Part shown: positions 39,203-49,588 of the stretch, one piece after another | How the letters are laid out: each line of letters starts with the position of its first letter | Position numbering within the stretch: position 1 is the first letter of the stretch | NCBI GenBank assembly: GCA_916048095.2 | Contig: OU696575.1 | Location: forward strand, 3,753,501-3,817,500 | Source of the DNA: Sacculina carcini | Lineage: Eukaryota; Arthropoda; Thecostraca; Sacculinidae | Direction: 5' to 3' | Length of the DNA: 64,000 bases | Made by a program: the position numbers and the translations under genes | The notes under the pieces: model-generated | Told to the model about the DNA's origin: nothing | The model's database searches: none | The model's input: only the letters and a program-made list of their open reading frames with translations

Positions 39203-40234
39203 GAGAACAACGGTCCCACAAACTCAATTTGTACATATAGGATGACGTCACATCCATTTGGCGGAGTATGAAGCCCAAGTGTCGCAAATTTCGCACTACA
39301 ACAACTCATTAAAGAATTCAAATGATACTTTTCTGGAAACGTACTGAAAACTGAGGCGCAATTTCTATGTGGATGATTGTTTGAAGTCTACAGACACCCT
39401 AGACGAAGCAATTGTACGGTAACAACGGATCAGTACCTCATATATGTTAATCGTTTCTCTTCACTATCAAGAGTGTTGCGTGTCGTCAAGACGGTTCTGG
39501 GGTTTGTGGCCAAGCTGCTGTTGAAGGTACGCAGATACTATACCAGACGCAGAACTATACCAGATGTTGATCCATTGAAACTTATCAAGCAAATGCAGTC
39601 GACACAAATGGCTGCTGAGACACGTTTCTTGAAAGATCTCACTGGTGAGCCACCCATTCTGGTTCGCGATCTGAACTTATTTGCGGACTCAGATGGAATA
39701 CTCCATGCTAAGGGTCGGATCAACAAACTGAATGTTTACAGTTACGACGTTTTGAACCCCATTATACAGACCAAGAATGATCATCTCACTAATCTCATCA
39801 TACTAGATGCCCACATCAAGTGCAAGCACCTCGGCATCGGCCCAACGTTGTCTTTGGTTAGAGAAGCGGGATAATGGATTCCCGCCGGCCGACAAGCCGT
39901 CAAATCTGTCATTGGGCAATGCGTGACGTGCAAAAAACTCAACGCGTTTTACATCCTAGGATGACCAATCTTCCTGCAACGAGATTTCAGCTAGTGAAGA
40001 CATTCATGCACACGGCAGTGGACTATGCAGGCCCAATTCATAGTACTCGATTTCGAAGGTCGCTCTCGTAAAGCTTACGTGGTAGTGTATACCTGCATAA
40101 ATTCGAGCCATCCATCTGGATCTTGTAGATACTCTTACTGCTAAAATCTTTGTGATGTCTTTCAAGCGGTTTTGTAAGACACACACTGTGCCTGAATCTG
40201 TATATAGTGACAACGCTATAGTGTCCACAAACCA
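39203..40234 (+). mobile_element. BEL/Pao fossil, second copy
   Basis: The first 215 bases match 17,767-17,985 of the other BEL/Pao fossil, including the RT catalytic region. Then come the BEL-type integrase leader (LFADSDGILHAKGRINKL, about 39,685), HIKCKHLGIGPTLSLVREA, and integrase pieces (TAVDYAGPI near 40,014; VYSDNAIVSTNQ near 40,200). Sequence between RT and integrase is missing. Broken and old; it begins exactly at the LINE B tail. Confidence 0.75.
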
Positions 40235-40740
40235 GTCCTCCCGACCGGCGAGACCGAAATCAGATTCCCATCACCGAAAACTTCGCTTTTGATTCCAGAT
40301 TGATCCGGAACAGCCGAAAGCATATCGTGTTCTTGCCGACGAAGGCGGGATGCGACCAGTTGAGAGACAAATTGAGGGCTGCAACAAAACATCAGCACAT
40401 TTACACATACTATCGTTTACAACCGAGAGGGCAGGGAAACGTACAAGCCTTCAACATGAATGACGACAGCGTGATTATTTGTACAAATGCCATTGAGAGC
40501 GGCATAACATTGCTCGGGGCAACGTACTGCTGGAACACGCGGGTGGAAATGTTCGAACATTACCACCCAAATGGTGATGTAACGCAGATACAGGGGACGA
40601 GTGCCCCTCATCCATGTCGACTAGACCCACTGCCAGTGACCGTGTTCATGGTATATAGGTTAATGATGGTGTGTATGGTGCAGGCATCTATTGAGCACGA
40701 TGCCAACGCACTTTCCACCCATATTGTGTCGCTCTTTCAT
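40235..40740 (+). mobile_element. Fossil of RNA-virus-type SF2 helicase
   Basis: The open segment from about 40,300 has helicase blocks in the right order: RKHIVFLPTKAGCDQLRDKL (strand plus motif-IV-like), then VIICTNAIESGITL, which matches motif V of NS3/CI-type superfamily 2 helicases of positive-strand RNA viruses, then a degraded C-terminal part. Motifs I and II are not found upstream, where a BEL/Pao fossil ends. It is best read as a broken endogenous viral element; a host DExH helicase pseudogene is the alternative. The family assignment is uncertain. Confidence 0.45.
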
Positions 40741-41379
40741 CAGTGGCCCACTCGGCCGCCAAGAGACACGAGCTATGTTGGATCAAACACGACCAGGACT
40801 AGGTGTTGATGAATGAGCTGTGTTGTACCATGGAATTTCAACTGACTCGGCTGAAGTCCGACTCTCAAGTAAAACCAGGACATCTCAGAAGATATCATCG
40901 CCTTCTCCACTTACTGATAACTCTGCCTCATATGAACTATTTGAAATCTATCTAAAATTTGCCTCACATCCTCATATCCATCCTCGTTCGCTCCTACGTC
41001 ATCTTGAAGATCACTGCCAACGCCATTGTGAAACCCAAAACAGTGGAGAAGCTACTGGATATCGTTGCAGTGGTAAAGTAGCGGCAAACGTCGGCAAGCG
41101 GAATCGTCCTCGGGATCACCTGCCTGACGAGAGACGCTGCAAATCAAGCCGCCAGATAGCTCGAGGGCGATCTGGAGAACTTCAAACTCAGTAACACTCT
41201 CCCTCACTTCTCCCAAGGATTACACTCACGAACGTTCTTGTCACTTCACTTGACAATTTATCAACTCTCCATATGAAAACCCCAACCGTTTCATCCGCCC
41301 CTATGTCGCAGTTTAAAGAACTACTCATATACACTGCGAGTCGGACCTGTCGCACGCTTTGTTGGCGATCCCTCTGCAG
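40741..41379. other. Unassigned stretch
   Basis: Reading frames of 60-125 codons overlap here on the plus strand but match nothing I recognise. They may continue the viral fossil or be chance. Confidence 0.35.
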
Positions 41380-41695
41380 TGTAGGTCTGCAGTGTCCATC
41401 GTTACAAACGAGGCACTGTACCTCCTCAATTGTAACGATGGGTATTGAACTCCACGTACATGAACTATGTTGACCTCAATGGTAACTGTGTGTATGCAGA
41501 ATACGTTTCCTAAGCCACATGTGTGTATCTGTTCTGTAGTAGGACGATGTACAATCACCGATGTGCGACCGCACGATGACTGTGGTGTATAGCAATGTGT
41601 CTCCTCAATTATAACGAGAGGCATTGCACCCCATGTACATGAATTATATTTACCTCAATGTGCTAGACTGTGTCCATGCAGAATACGCTTTCTAA
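41380..41695. repeat. Two-unit repeat, period about 168 bp
   Basis: Units beginning TCCTCAATTGTAACGATG (41,432) and TCCTCAATTATAACGAG (41,600) share the later landmarks CATGTACATGAA/CGTACATGAA and ATGCAGAATACG. A third related piece is at 44,370-44,475 (GTGCGACCGCACG, TAACGAGAGG). Confidence 0.65.
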
Positions 41696-42179
41696 ACCCG
41701 AGGCGTGATGCATGATAATCAATGGGTGAATCACATTGCGTGCGTTAGAGGGCAATGTCTTCTCGCTCGACGAGTAGATAAGCTGCGGTGTCTTCAGAGA
41801 CGGGGACTGGAACCATTAAGACTAGGCGAGAGGAGGAGCAAGGCTATACTGAGACACTGTATACCTTAGTTTAAATTGACTCATTCTATGGACTCTTGAG
41901 CATCAATATATTTGAAACATTTTGAACTGTTTTGAACCGACGCCAAGTTATCGCGGCACAAACCTCAAATGTCCCTCTCCAGCGACTACATAGCGTCGTG
42001 AAAAGGCTAAACCATATAGTGCCGCATGCACATTACAACCTATGGCTCAGTGATGACCCATTATCACCCGTAGCTACACTCGAATGGTCACTAGAATCCG
42101 TATGTCCAATTAATCATCACCGGCACATTCACCTGTAAGTACCACGCTGTAAACCTAATTCCCGACCGGTTCAGAATGT
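41696..42179. other. Gene-free stretch
   Basis: No supported frame; no repeat match within the window that I could see. Confidence 0.4.
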
Positions 42180-42535
42180 ATATTTAAAGACAGGCGCTCG
42201 TGGGACAGCCATGTCAGACGCGCGCCTACAAGACCAGACCACTCGTAAGCCCACCTGAACACCGACTCTACTAAAAAAACCCAGAGGACAAAAACAAGGG
42301 CACCATTGCACACGCGCACACACACTAACATACACATGCAGAGCAAGCCAACGCCACCACGACACTTGCAATCGTGCACACTCCTCACCGCAATAGAGCA
42401 CATACACAGTGAAGCCATCCCTATAAATACGCATCTCTCTTACACTCTACATTACACTCTCTAACACTACACCCTACACATCGTTCCGCCATTACAAATA
42501 AGCCACACACGCCGACCGAAGAGACGGAACTACCG
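42180..42535. repeat. LTR-like sequence related to the short element
   Basis: It opens GACAGGCGCTCGTGGGAC ... ACGCGCGCCTAC, a diverged form of the GC-rich hairpin region at 34,971-35,009, and continues CAC-rich with a TATAAATA box (42,422). Probably an old relative of that LTR family. Confidence 0.45.
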
Positions 42536-42683
42536 GTGAGGATTGATCCGGCGTGCGGGAGGACCAGAAAATAGTGATCACCCGACCACGCTCGCACCCT
42601 CCGGAATCGACCGCAAATGCATATCGGATACGACTATGAATCCCGGCGTAAGCTCAATCATCCCAAATGTCATCATCACTTGA

Positions 42684-42959
42684 ATGCCGCGGCATAAATT
42701 CGGCATTGCGCTGCTCTTGGGACAAAACTCCCTGGAGGTGCTGGAGTTGTTGGTAGAGTGGGCGGACGCGCCTAGCGGAAATGCAACGTGGAAGCCGTTG
42801 TACAATCTACCCATAGGAATGTTACTGCAATATCAGCTGGAAATCGAAGAAGATTCCACGCGGACCCTATCATCCGCACATAGAGAACCCGCAAGCTTCC
42901 AGGACCCCGGTACAGCAAAGGTCCATTATACCGACATCTACCAAGCGATAAACGTGTGA
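42684..42959 (+). pseudogene. Chromodomain-like retroelement fragment
   Basis: The frame reads LLVEWADAPSGNATWKPLYNLP, which fits a chromodomain (xVxW-x-G/D-xP-x4-TWxP-xxNL) as found at the C-terminus of some Gypsy integrases. It is isolated, 91 codons long, with no neighbouring integrase. Moderate to low certainty. Confidence 0.35.
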
Positions 42960-43726
42960 ACGACTAACTTAGTGGCGTTCTTCACTACCGTTGGAGAAGA
43001 ATCCCGATGGAAAACGGACGTGTGACGATCTACGACGTCAACAACGGGCTACCCGCGGCTCTCGTGCATGACGACGATCAACCGGGACTCCGAGGCGACG
43101 CTGCACTGGGTCTGAATCCTGACCACGTTTACCACCTGGAGTGCCGCTACGCGACGTTGTCAGCGGCGCCTGAATGTCAACTATCGAAGCAAATGACTCA
43201 CCGCTCTCACCGTAAAACTTCATAATTAGTTAAACTCACCACCATATGTAAATAATTAGCATAGATAAGATAACTGTCGATATAATTATTGATTCATGCA
43301 TGCTATGTTCCATTGGTGTTAGACGAGTAGTGTTATTGATAAGTTGGTCATCGTGTACCAATCATTTCATCTAGTACTAGTGCATGTTAAATTCCACCTT
43401 GTGTTATTAAAACGTAGTAAAGAAGTAATGCGTTGGTAGTTTGCCAATGTAAACATGCGTGGATAGAAATACACATATAAGAATAGTTTTTGCATGGTTA
43501 AATATAGCGCATCGGTTGTATTGGCAATCGTTCGGGTCGTTAATGAAGTTTCATTAGAGGTCACGTGTTCCGTAAAACTGTCGAGGATGTCGAATGGGTG
43601 ATTGAGTGTTATATGGTATATATGATTTAGGAAAAGTTACTTCTAGTTTGCTGGGGTGTGAGCCACCTCGATGTTTAACGACAGCTCAAAAAAGTGTGGC
43701 CAGCGGTATGGGCTGTGCGTTTGTAA
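42960..43726. other. Gene-free stretch
   Basis: A frame at 43,007-43,225 is unrecognised; the rest is AT-rich with no feature. Confidence 0.4.
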
Positions 43727-44310
43727 GTGGCGATACGTGTCACTCGAACACGCTGTTACCGAGCGCCTAAATCTACACGGCTGAGCTTTACACTATCCTG
43801 CTTGCCCTGGTTTGTATTCGCTCAAATTCATAATGATTTTTTTATTTTACCCGACTCCCTCAATGCTTTAAAAGCATTGTCATCTTTATCGCTCAATCCT
43901 CTTATACAGAGAATATTTATTTCCCTTAACAGCATCCAACACAAAGACAATTATGTGACGTTGTGCTAGATTCCGGCACATAATGGTATCATGGGTAACG
44001 AACGAGCTCACAGAGCCGCAAAAATAGCTGCCGAAGGAGGCTTTTACTCATTCCTTCTCAACTTTCCCGTTCCGTATTCGGACTTTCATAATATCGGCTA
44101 TCATTTGATCTATTCCCGCTGACAGCTCTCCTGGGACGATTGTGGTTATAATAAGATCAAAGCAGTGGAGCCCGAAATCGGACATTATATGTGTTCTTAT
44201 CGCCTGAAGAGGTCCGAGGACGTGGCGCTATGTCGTCTGCGTGTGGGTCGCACGTACAACACGCATCGCTATTTTCTACTCGGACAACCTAAACTCACGT
44301 GAAGCGCATG
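43727..44310 (+). mobile_element. LINE fragment with RNase H (I/R1-type)
   Basis: Reads DSLNALKALSSLSLNPLIQR, then IPAHNGIMGNERAHRAAK, the RNase H signature of I/R1-group LINEs (normally WIPSHVGIxGNExAD), and VALCRLRVGRTYNTHRYFLL, the segment after it. Frames change at least once. An old 3' fragment. Confidence 0.65.
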
Positions 44311-44369
44311 CGCATTAAACCACACGTATATAAACTCTGTTGATCTCAATTGAATTAATAGTAGAAAGA

Positions 44370-44475
44370 CCTCAATATTAAGATGTACGATCATCAATGT
44401 GCGACCGCACGCTGACTGTAGTGTACAACAATGTGCATCCTCGTTTGTAACGAGAGGAATTGAACACTATGTATA
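44370..44475. repeat. Third copy of 41.4-41.7 kb repeat
   Basis: Shares GATGTACGATCATCAATGTG-type sequence, GTGCGACCGCACG and GTAACGAGAGG with 41,545-41,630. Confidence 0.6.
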
Positions 44476-44482
44476 TCAGTGT

Positions 44483-44560
44483 TTCTCAACCTTTTTGCTG
44501 TCACGCCTTGGCGCTCTAACATTTTTATAAGTTTCAATGATAACGGTAGAAAATGTATGA
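44483..44560 (+). repeat. hAT-type terminal remnant
   Basis: CAGTGTTTCTCAACCTTTTT opens the block and is a common terminus of hAT-family non-autonomous elements. The other end is not found. Confidence 0.5.
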
Positions 44561-44619
44561 CCATTGACTATATACGTTCATGACCACATGTCACGACCAA
44601 TACGTTCCCTCTTCAAGAC

Positions 44620-44840
44620 GTATATTGGTGATACGCTGGTGAACAAAGTGGGTAAACACAAGAAAGTATGTCAAATTGACCTGAGAAACGCCTCCCATCA
44701 GGTTCCTATACCACCCGATGACTAGACCTTTAACGTTTTTCAATCAGGAGTCGATGTTATAAGAATTTATCCGTATACCTTCTAAAGTCACTCATGATGT
44801 GCCATGTTTTCAGCGTAACATGAACAAACTGATCTGATGA
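44620..44840 (+). mobile_element. Gypsy-type RT fragment
   Basis: VCQIDLRNASHQVPIPPDD matches the Ty3/Gypsy RT motif A region (DLxxAYHQVPIxxDD). A short and very degraded fossil. Confidence 0.5.
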
Positions 44841-45454
44841 ATTGTATAATGTTGCAATTAGTAGGTACAATGGAAGGTCTCTCAAGGTGGCAATAGGTCG
44901 TTTTATACATGTGACTCACAAATAAAATATTAAATTGAGTTTGTCTAGTAATTTTAGCTGTGATTCTTTACATTTTGGGATACTTAATTAGTGATGTCAC
45001 TTTGAGGCCTGATCCGGATCGGGTGAAACCACTAAAGAATATACCATTGTACGGGTGAACAGCCTTCTCCTAAGCGTGTTCTTACGTACTTGTCATATTC
45101 CAAATGGGTACAATTCCTAGCCAAATTTCGAATTTTAGTTGGTAATACGAGTTTTCCACTTAGCAATGTGTATATAAAATCAATCGATGATATTGGAAAA
45201 AAATGCCTGCTGTAGTTTCCCGAATTGATGAAAATACAAATTTTTGAGTAGATTGTGTACACATGAATCAGACGGTGCTATAGCGGCGACTATAAACCAA
45301 ACAGGGCGTTCGTGACATTCTTCCCTGGAAATGAGCTAAAATATACATATGGAAAAAGAGCTAAAGAGAATGGACTCGAATAGAAGCATTATCTGACATC
45401 TGCAATATCTATTAGAAACATTATCTGACTTATCTGCATTATCCTTTTTCTTCA

Positions 45455-45615
45455 GGTACTGAACAACACTCTGTTGCCTACATGTTCCATAAGCTTCATG
45501 CAAGCAAGATTAAAATGGAGAACATTCTCAGATGGAGAATCGATTTGGGTCATTTTCCATTTGACAAACAATATCGCTTCGGGTGATATGCTCCTGATGT
45601 CAATTTCCTCCTGCT
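45455..45615 (+). mobile_element. Gypsy-type RNase H fragment
   Basis: Reads KIKMENILRWRIDLGHFPFD then KQYRFG, resembling the end of Gypsy RNase H (RxxRWRLxLxxFxFDIxYRPG). A small fossil fragment; its parent could be the RT fragment at 44.6 kb. Confidence 0.45.
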
Positions 45616-45689
45616 GACGCTCTGTCCAGTGTTTGTACTGCTGCTTGTAGCATTTCGCAGTAGCATGCTTGTAGCATCAGAAATTACAA

Positions 45690-46110
45690 TAGAAAGTTCG
45701 TCTCCTGTGAAAGTCAGTTGTACCGAATTCCTAGGAATTCACATGGGAGTTCAAATGGAGTTCAAATTCAAATGGGAGTTAGAAAAGGAAGAATCATATC
45801 GAACATTCCTTCTCCTGTATGTCAAATTTATGTTGGGTAATATACAATATCAGGAATAAGTTGACAAGCGATCATGCATAGTGTGTACTATGACATGTTT
45901 TATTCACGCCTAATATACTGCATGCCAATCTGGGCATGCACTTGGTCATCATTTCTTGAAAAGCTAGTCAGTGCAAAACAAATAATACTCAATACGAATG
46001 GAAAATCGATACCAGTCACAGGATTCACATTTGCATTTGGCTGTACCAAAATTAAGAACAAATATTTTCAAAAACAGTATATTATCAAGTCACTTTAACT
46101 GTTCTCTGAG
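45690..46110 (+). mobile_element. LINE RT 3' fragment
   Basis: CTEFLGIHMGVQMEFKFKW and VYYDMFYSRLIYCMPIWA resemble the RT palm end and thumb of Jockey/CR1-like LINEs (FLGIxID...; ...YYAxFxSxLxYGIxxW). Frame changed and isolated. Confidence 0.5.
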
Positions 46111-46951
46111 CGCAATCAAGCGTACAATCACGCCCAAACATACACCCGAGAGGCGTAGCAGTGATAATCGTCGGCACGGCATACTCAATATATGCCCTCT
46201 GCAAGCCTGTCACAGTCAAGTGAACTCGAAATGAAGCCTAGTTTTACCAGCTCCGATATTCACCGCCCAGAGCGGCATATACTCTTACTACAACACTGAC
46301 CGTAACACGATCAACCCTGAACTAATCCAACGAAAGCACTCCAAAAATCACTCTTCTGTACACAAAAAAATAACAGGATATGTTTCAGTGTAAGACAGAG
46401 ATTTCAACGTACCGAAAAGACACACAATGGCAGAGTATTCTGGATGTCATTGTTCACACTTTCCAGTCTGACATCGATGTGAAGACAAAATAAAAGACAA
46501 TTTCGCCGAGGCAACAAGCTCCACCACCACCTGCCACCATAGTGCGCCCCTGCAAGGAACGAACCGCTATCGTCACATCTAGGCAGCGCAAAGTAGAGTC
46601 AATATGTAAAATCTACCGCATCACAACAAAACCTCGCACATATGTGAAAAATCATGTATGGCGCGTGATAAAACCAATTTGGCATTTGCTCTACCGTCTG
46701 AAGATGATGACCATAACCTGCTTGTAACGTGAATTATTGACCAACTTTATACGAAAACGGATACACAAGTACCTGACACTAGTAATTAAGAGTCACAGCT
46801 GATAGTGGTACGCCGCCAGCGGTCTTTCTCCTTTAGAAAAACTCTAAAACCCTAACAAGCCCTAGATAAACTGAAACAAACAAGTGCACAATCGGACGGA
46901 CGAACGCTACGAAGATATATATGAGAATACCATTACCATCTATACCATCTA
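46111..46951. other. Gene-free stretch
   Basis: No supported coding or repeat feature; it ends in short ACCATCTAT repeats next to mariner copy 3. Confidence 0.45.
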
Positions 46952-49225
46952 TACAATTTCAACTTCAAACTGAGAATAATCAACTTCAAAATGGGATAAT
47001 CAACTTCAAAATGGGACTAATCAACTTCAAAGTGAGACTGAAACATTGCATTGAACTGAAAATATTGAGCTGAAGATATTCACGAATAATTTATTATGAT
47101 TTCAATGTCTTTCCATGAAATAAAATCACAGAATAAATCACCATACACTTGATAAGTTTTAATTAATTTTTCTAATAAGTGAAATCTTTGTGAAAAATTC
47201 TTAAGTTTCTCCTTCAGGCCTGTTATGGGCTGGAAGATTGAAGGTTGACGCTGTGTTTTCGTTTCCCGCATCACATATTTGCATCGCTTGTTTAAATATC
47301 ACAGATGTTTTTGAGTCAATGATAATGAGCGGGCATACCGTGATATATATTAAAACTCCGACTCCAAAGACAAGACAATTTAAATAGTGGGTGCACATTC
47401 GGCGGGCGGTAACTGGACTGGACGCTCGTGGAGGCTCAATACAAATAATAATATATGACGACCACATAAACTTTATGGACGATTGTGTGGAGGAAAACCC
47501 GAGTATTACGCTAAAAGAGATAACGAAGAAGATTCTCCAGCAATTCAACGTACAAATTTCCTAGGAGTGTGTTCGCCTTCAGCTTGAAAAGATACTTTTC
47601 ACAATCAAGCAAATACGATTTGAACCTGAAAGGGCAAACACGATACAAAACAAGCAGAAACGAACAGAATATGCAAGGAGATTGTTGGAAGTGCAATCCA
47701 ACATGATTTCCAACATTTCATGTATATGGACGAAACTAACTTCAATGTTTATTTCGCGCAATTACGGTCGGTCAAGAATCGGGTCACGATGCACGACGGT
47801 CGCAGCTGGTAGTCGTGGAGCAAACGTACATGTTCTCGGCTGCATAACCAGTTAAAGACTTCTACATCACCAAATCCGCCGATAGCACAAAATCAACGAT
47901 GCAAACGAGTTTGTGCGCCAATGTCTAAAGGCGGCAAAGATAACTTTTTGCGGGCCCGTGGTGCTTGTGGTTGATAATGCAACCTGTCATTATCAAATTG
48001 AACTTATGTTTGCCGAGGACGAGTACAAAGATCATCATCTGCTACGTCTGGCTCCATACAGCCCAATGTTGAATGTCATCGAGGTGATGTGGTCCCGATA
48101 GAAAATCGACGTGAAAAGAAAGCTGGCCGACCAGCTGCCAACAATTTTGAACAGCAAAAATTATACCATTTCGCAAGCAGGCGCACAAGAGGACACAATG
48201 GAGGCGACAATTTCGGAAAGTTTAGTAAATGTGAGCGCACAGATTTGCGCCCGCTGTATTGCACACGTTCAACAACATCTCTCGTCTGCACTGGAGATGA
48301 GAAATGTGTTATATTAATGCCAACATGTACATAAATATACTGAAGTTGGTTTCGTTCATATACATGACGGGAAGCATGTTGAATTGCAGTTCCAATAATC
48401 TTGCATATTCCGCCGGTTTCTGCTTGTTATTTATTGTGTCTGCCTTCAATTTTATTCGTTCATGTGTGCAATGCAATGACTATTTTGGTTGCTTGTTAAA
48501 TGAATGATAAAAAAACTCGACAATGACTGGATAAATGATAAAATGTTTCTTAATTTGTCTCTCGTAATGTTTTACAGAAAACAATCGCAGTGTTAGTCAG
48601 AGCTGCAACTGCAGTCTTAAAGTTTTGAATGCAATGAATTTTAATTCCAACTTTTAATTTCAATTTGCATATTCTTACTTTGTTCCCCTTCAACGAAAAC
48701 TACTAACCCCGTTTATGTACTTACACGGTGATTCTATATATCATTCAACATGGTATTAGCTCGCAAAAGAGAGGAAATTACTAAGTTCCATACTTATAGT
48801 TAAGTATATAGTTAGTTATAATTGTTTTTCAACAGGTATCCGTATACTTATAGTGCTACAGGTGATTTATTCTCATACGTTAATGCAGTTATTGCTATTT
48901 GGATGAATTTGTGAACCACATAAAATATTCCTCTACTACACAAAACAATTATTTGCTAATACGTGCGCTAAAATATAAATCCACATATTTAATACTGAAA
49001 ACTCACGGTTATTCTACTGGAGCTCAATTAGCTAATTCAAATTACTGTAATTTCATTGCAAAATGTACAAAAATAATACACAGATTTGTCATGATTATTA
49101 TATTTATTAGTTATTATGTTTAATACATTGTTTGTTCTTAGTTAAATATAATAATGTAAGTAAAGTGATAAAGAACACGGTCTCATTTTGAAGTTGATTA
49201 ATCCCATTCTGAAGTTGAAATGGTA
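46952..49225 (+). mobile_element. IS630-Tc1-mariner element, copy 3
   Basis: The left end TACAATTTCAACTTC and the right end (complement TACCATTTCAACTTC, finishing at 49,225) lie beside TA dinucleotides. Both ends have 20-21-bp units based on AATCAACTTCAAAATGGGA (about four on the left, two on the right). The length is 2,274 bp and the transposase is broken. It is a sister of copies 1 and 2, with the same outer TACCATTT and the same period but different unit sequence. Confidence 0.78.
47700..48316 (+). pseudogene. Tc1/mariner-superfamily transposase, copy 3
   Basis: Blocks in order: FMYMDETNFNVYF (about 47,717), RGANVHVLGCI, VVLVVDNATCHYQ (about 47,965), LLRLAPYSPMLNVIEVMW (about 48,040), and a C-terminal helix region ending near 48,316. 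The second D and the E are 35 residues apart by my count, against 33 in copies 1 and 2. An N-terminal part may extend back to about 47,450. Several frame shifts and stops. Confidence 0.75.
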
Positions 49226-49588
49226 TAGATCAATGCGATGACACACTTAATACACACTAGACACAGTACTGCTTGAAAACTGTTAAACCCATATGAATCA
49301 TCCAACCGACTGCCACAACAATTCGCAATATATTACACTCATAACATAACATACATACACATGCACACATATACAGGGATGGCATCAAAATACATCTATC
49401 ATACGGCGAAGAATCATAAAATTATGCTTTCTATTACGGATATTGACGAAACAGCAACCCGTGAATATAAAATACACATTGTAGAAACGCGTGCTCATCA
49501 AAAATGTGCAACATCCTTATAGAAAATATATTAGATCACATGGGAAATCATTACACCGCAAAACCTCACATTCCCACCTAGCCGAATG

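Noticed and set aside
43007-43225. A 72-codon plus-strand gene
   Set aside because: No homology I recognise, no promoter or splice context, and chance frames of this size are common here.
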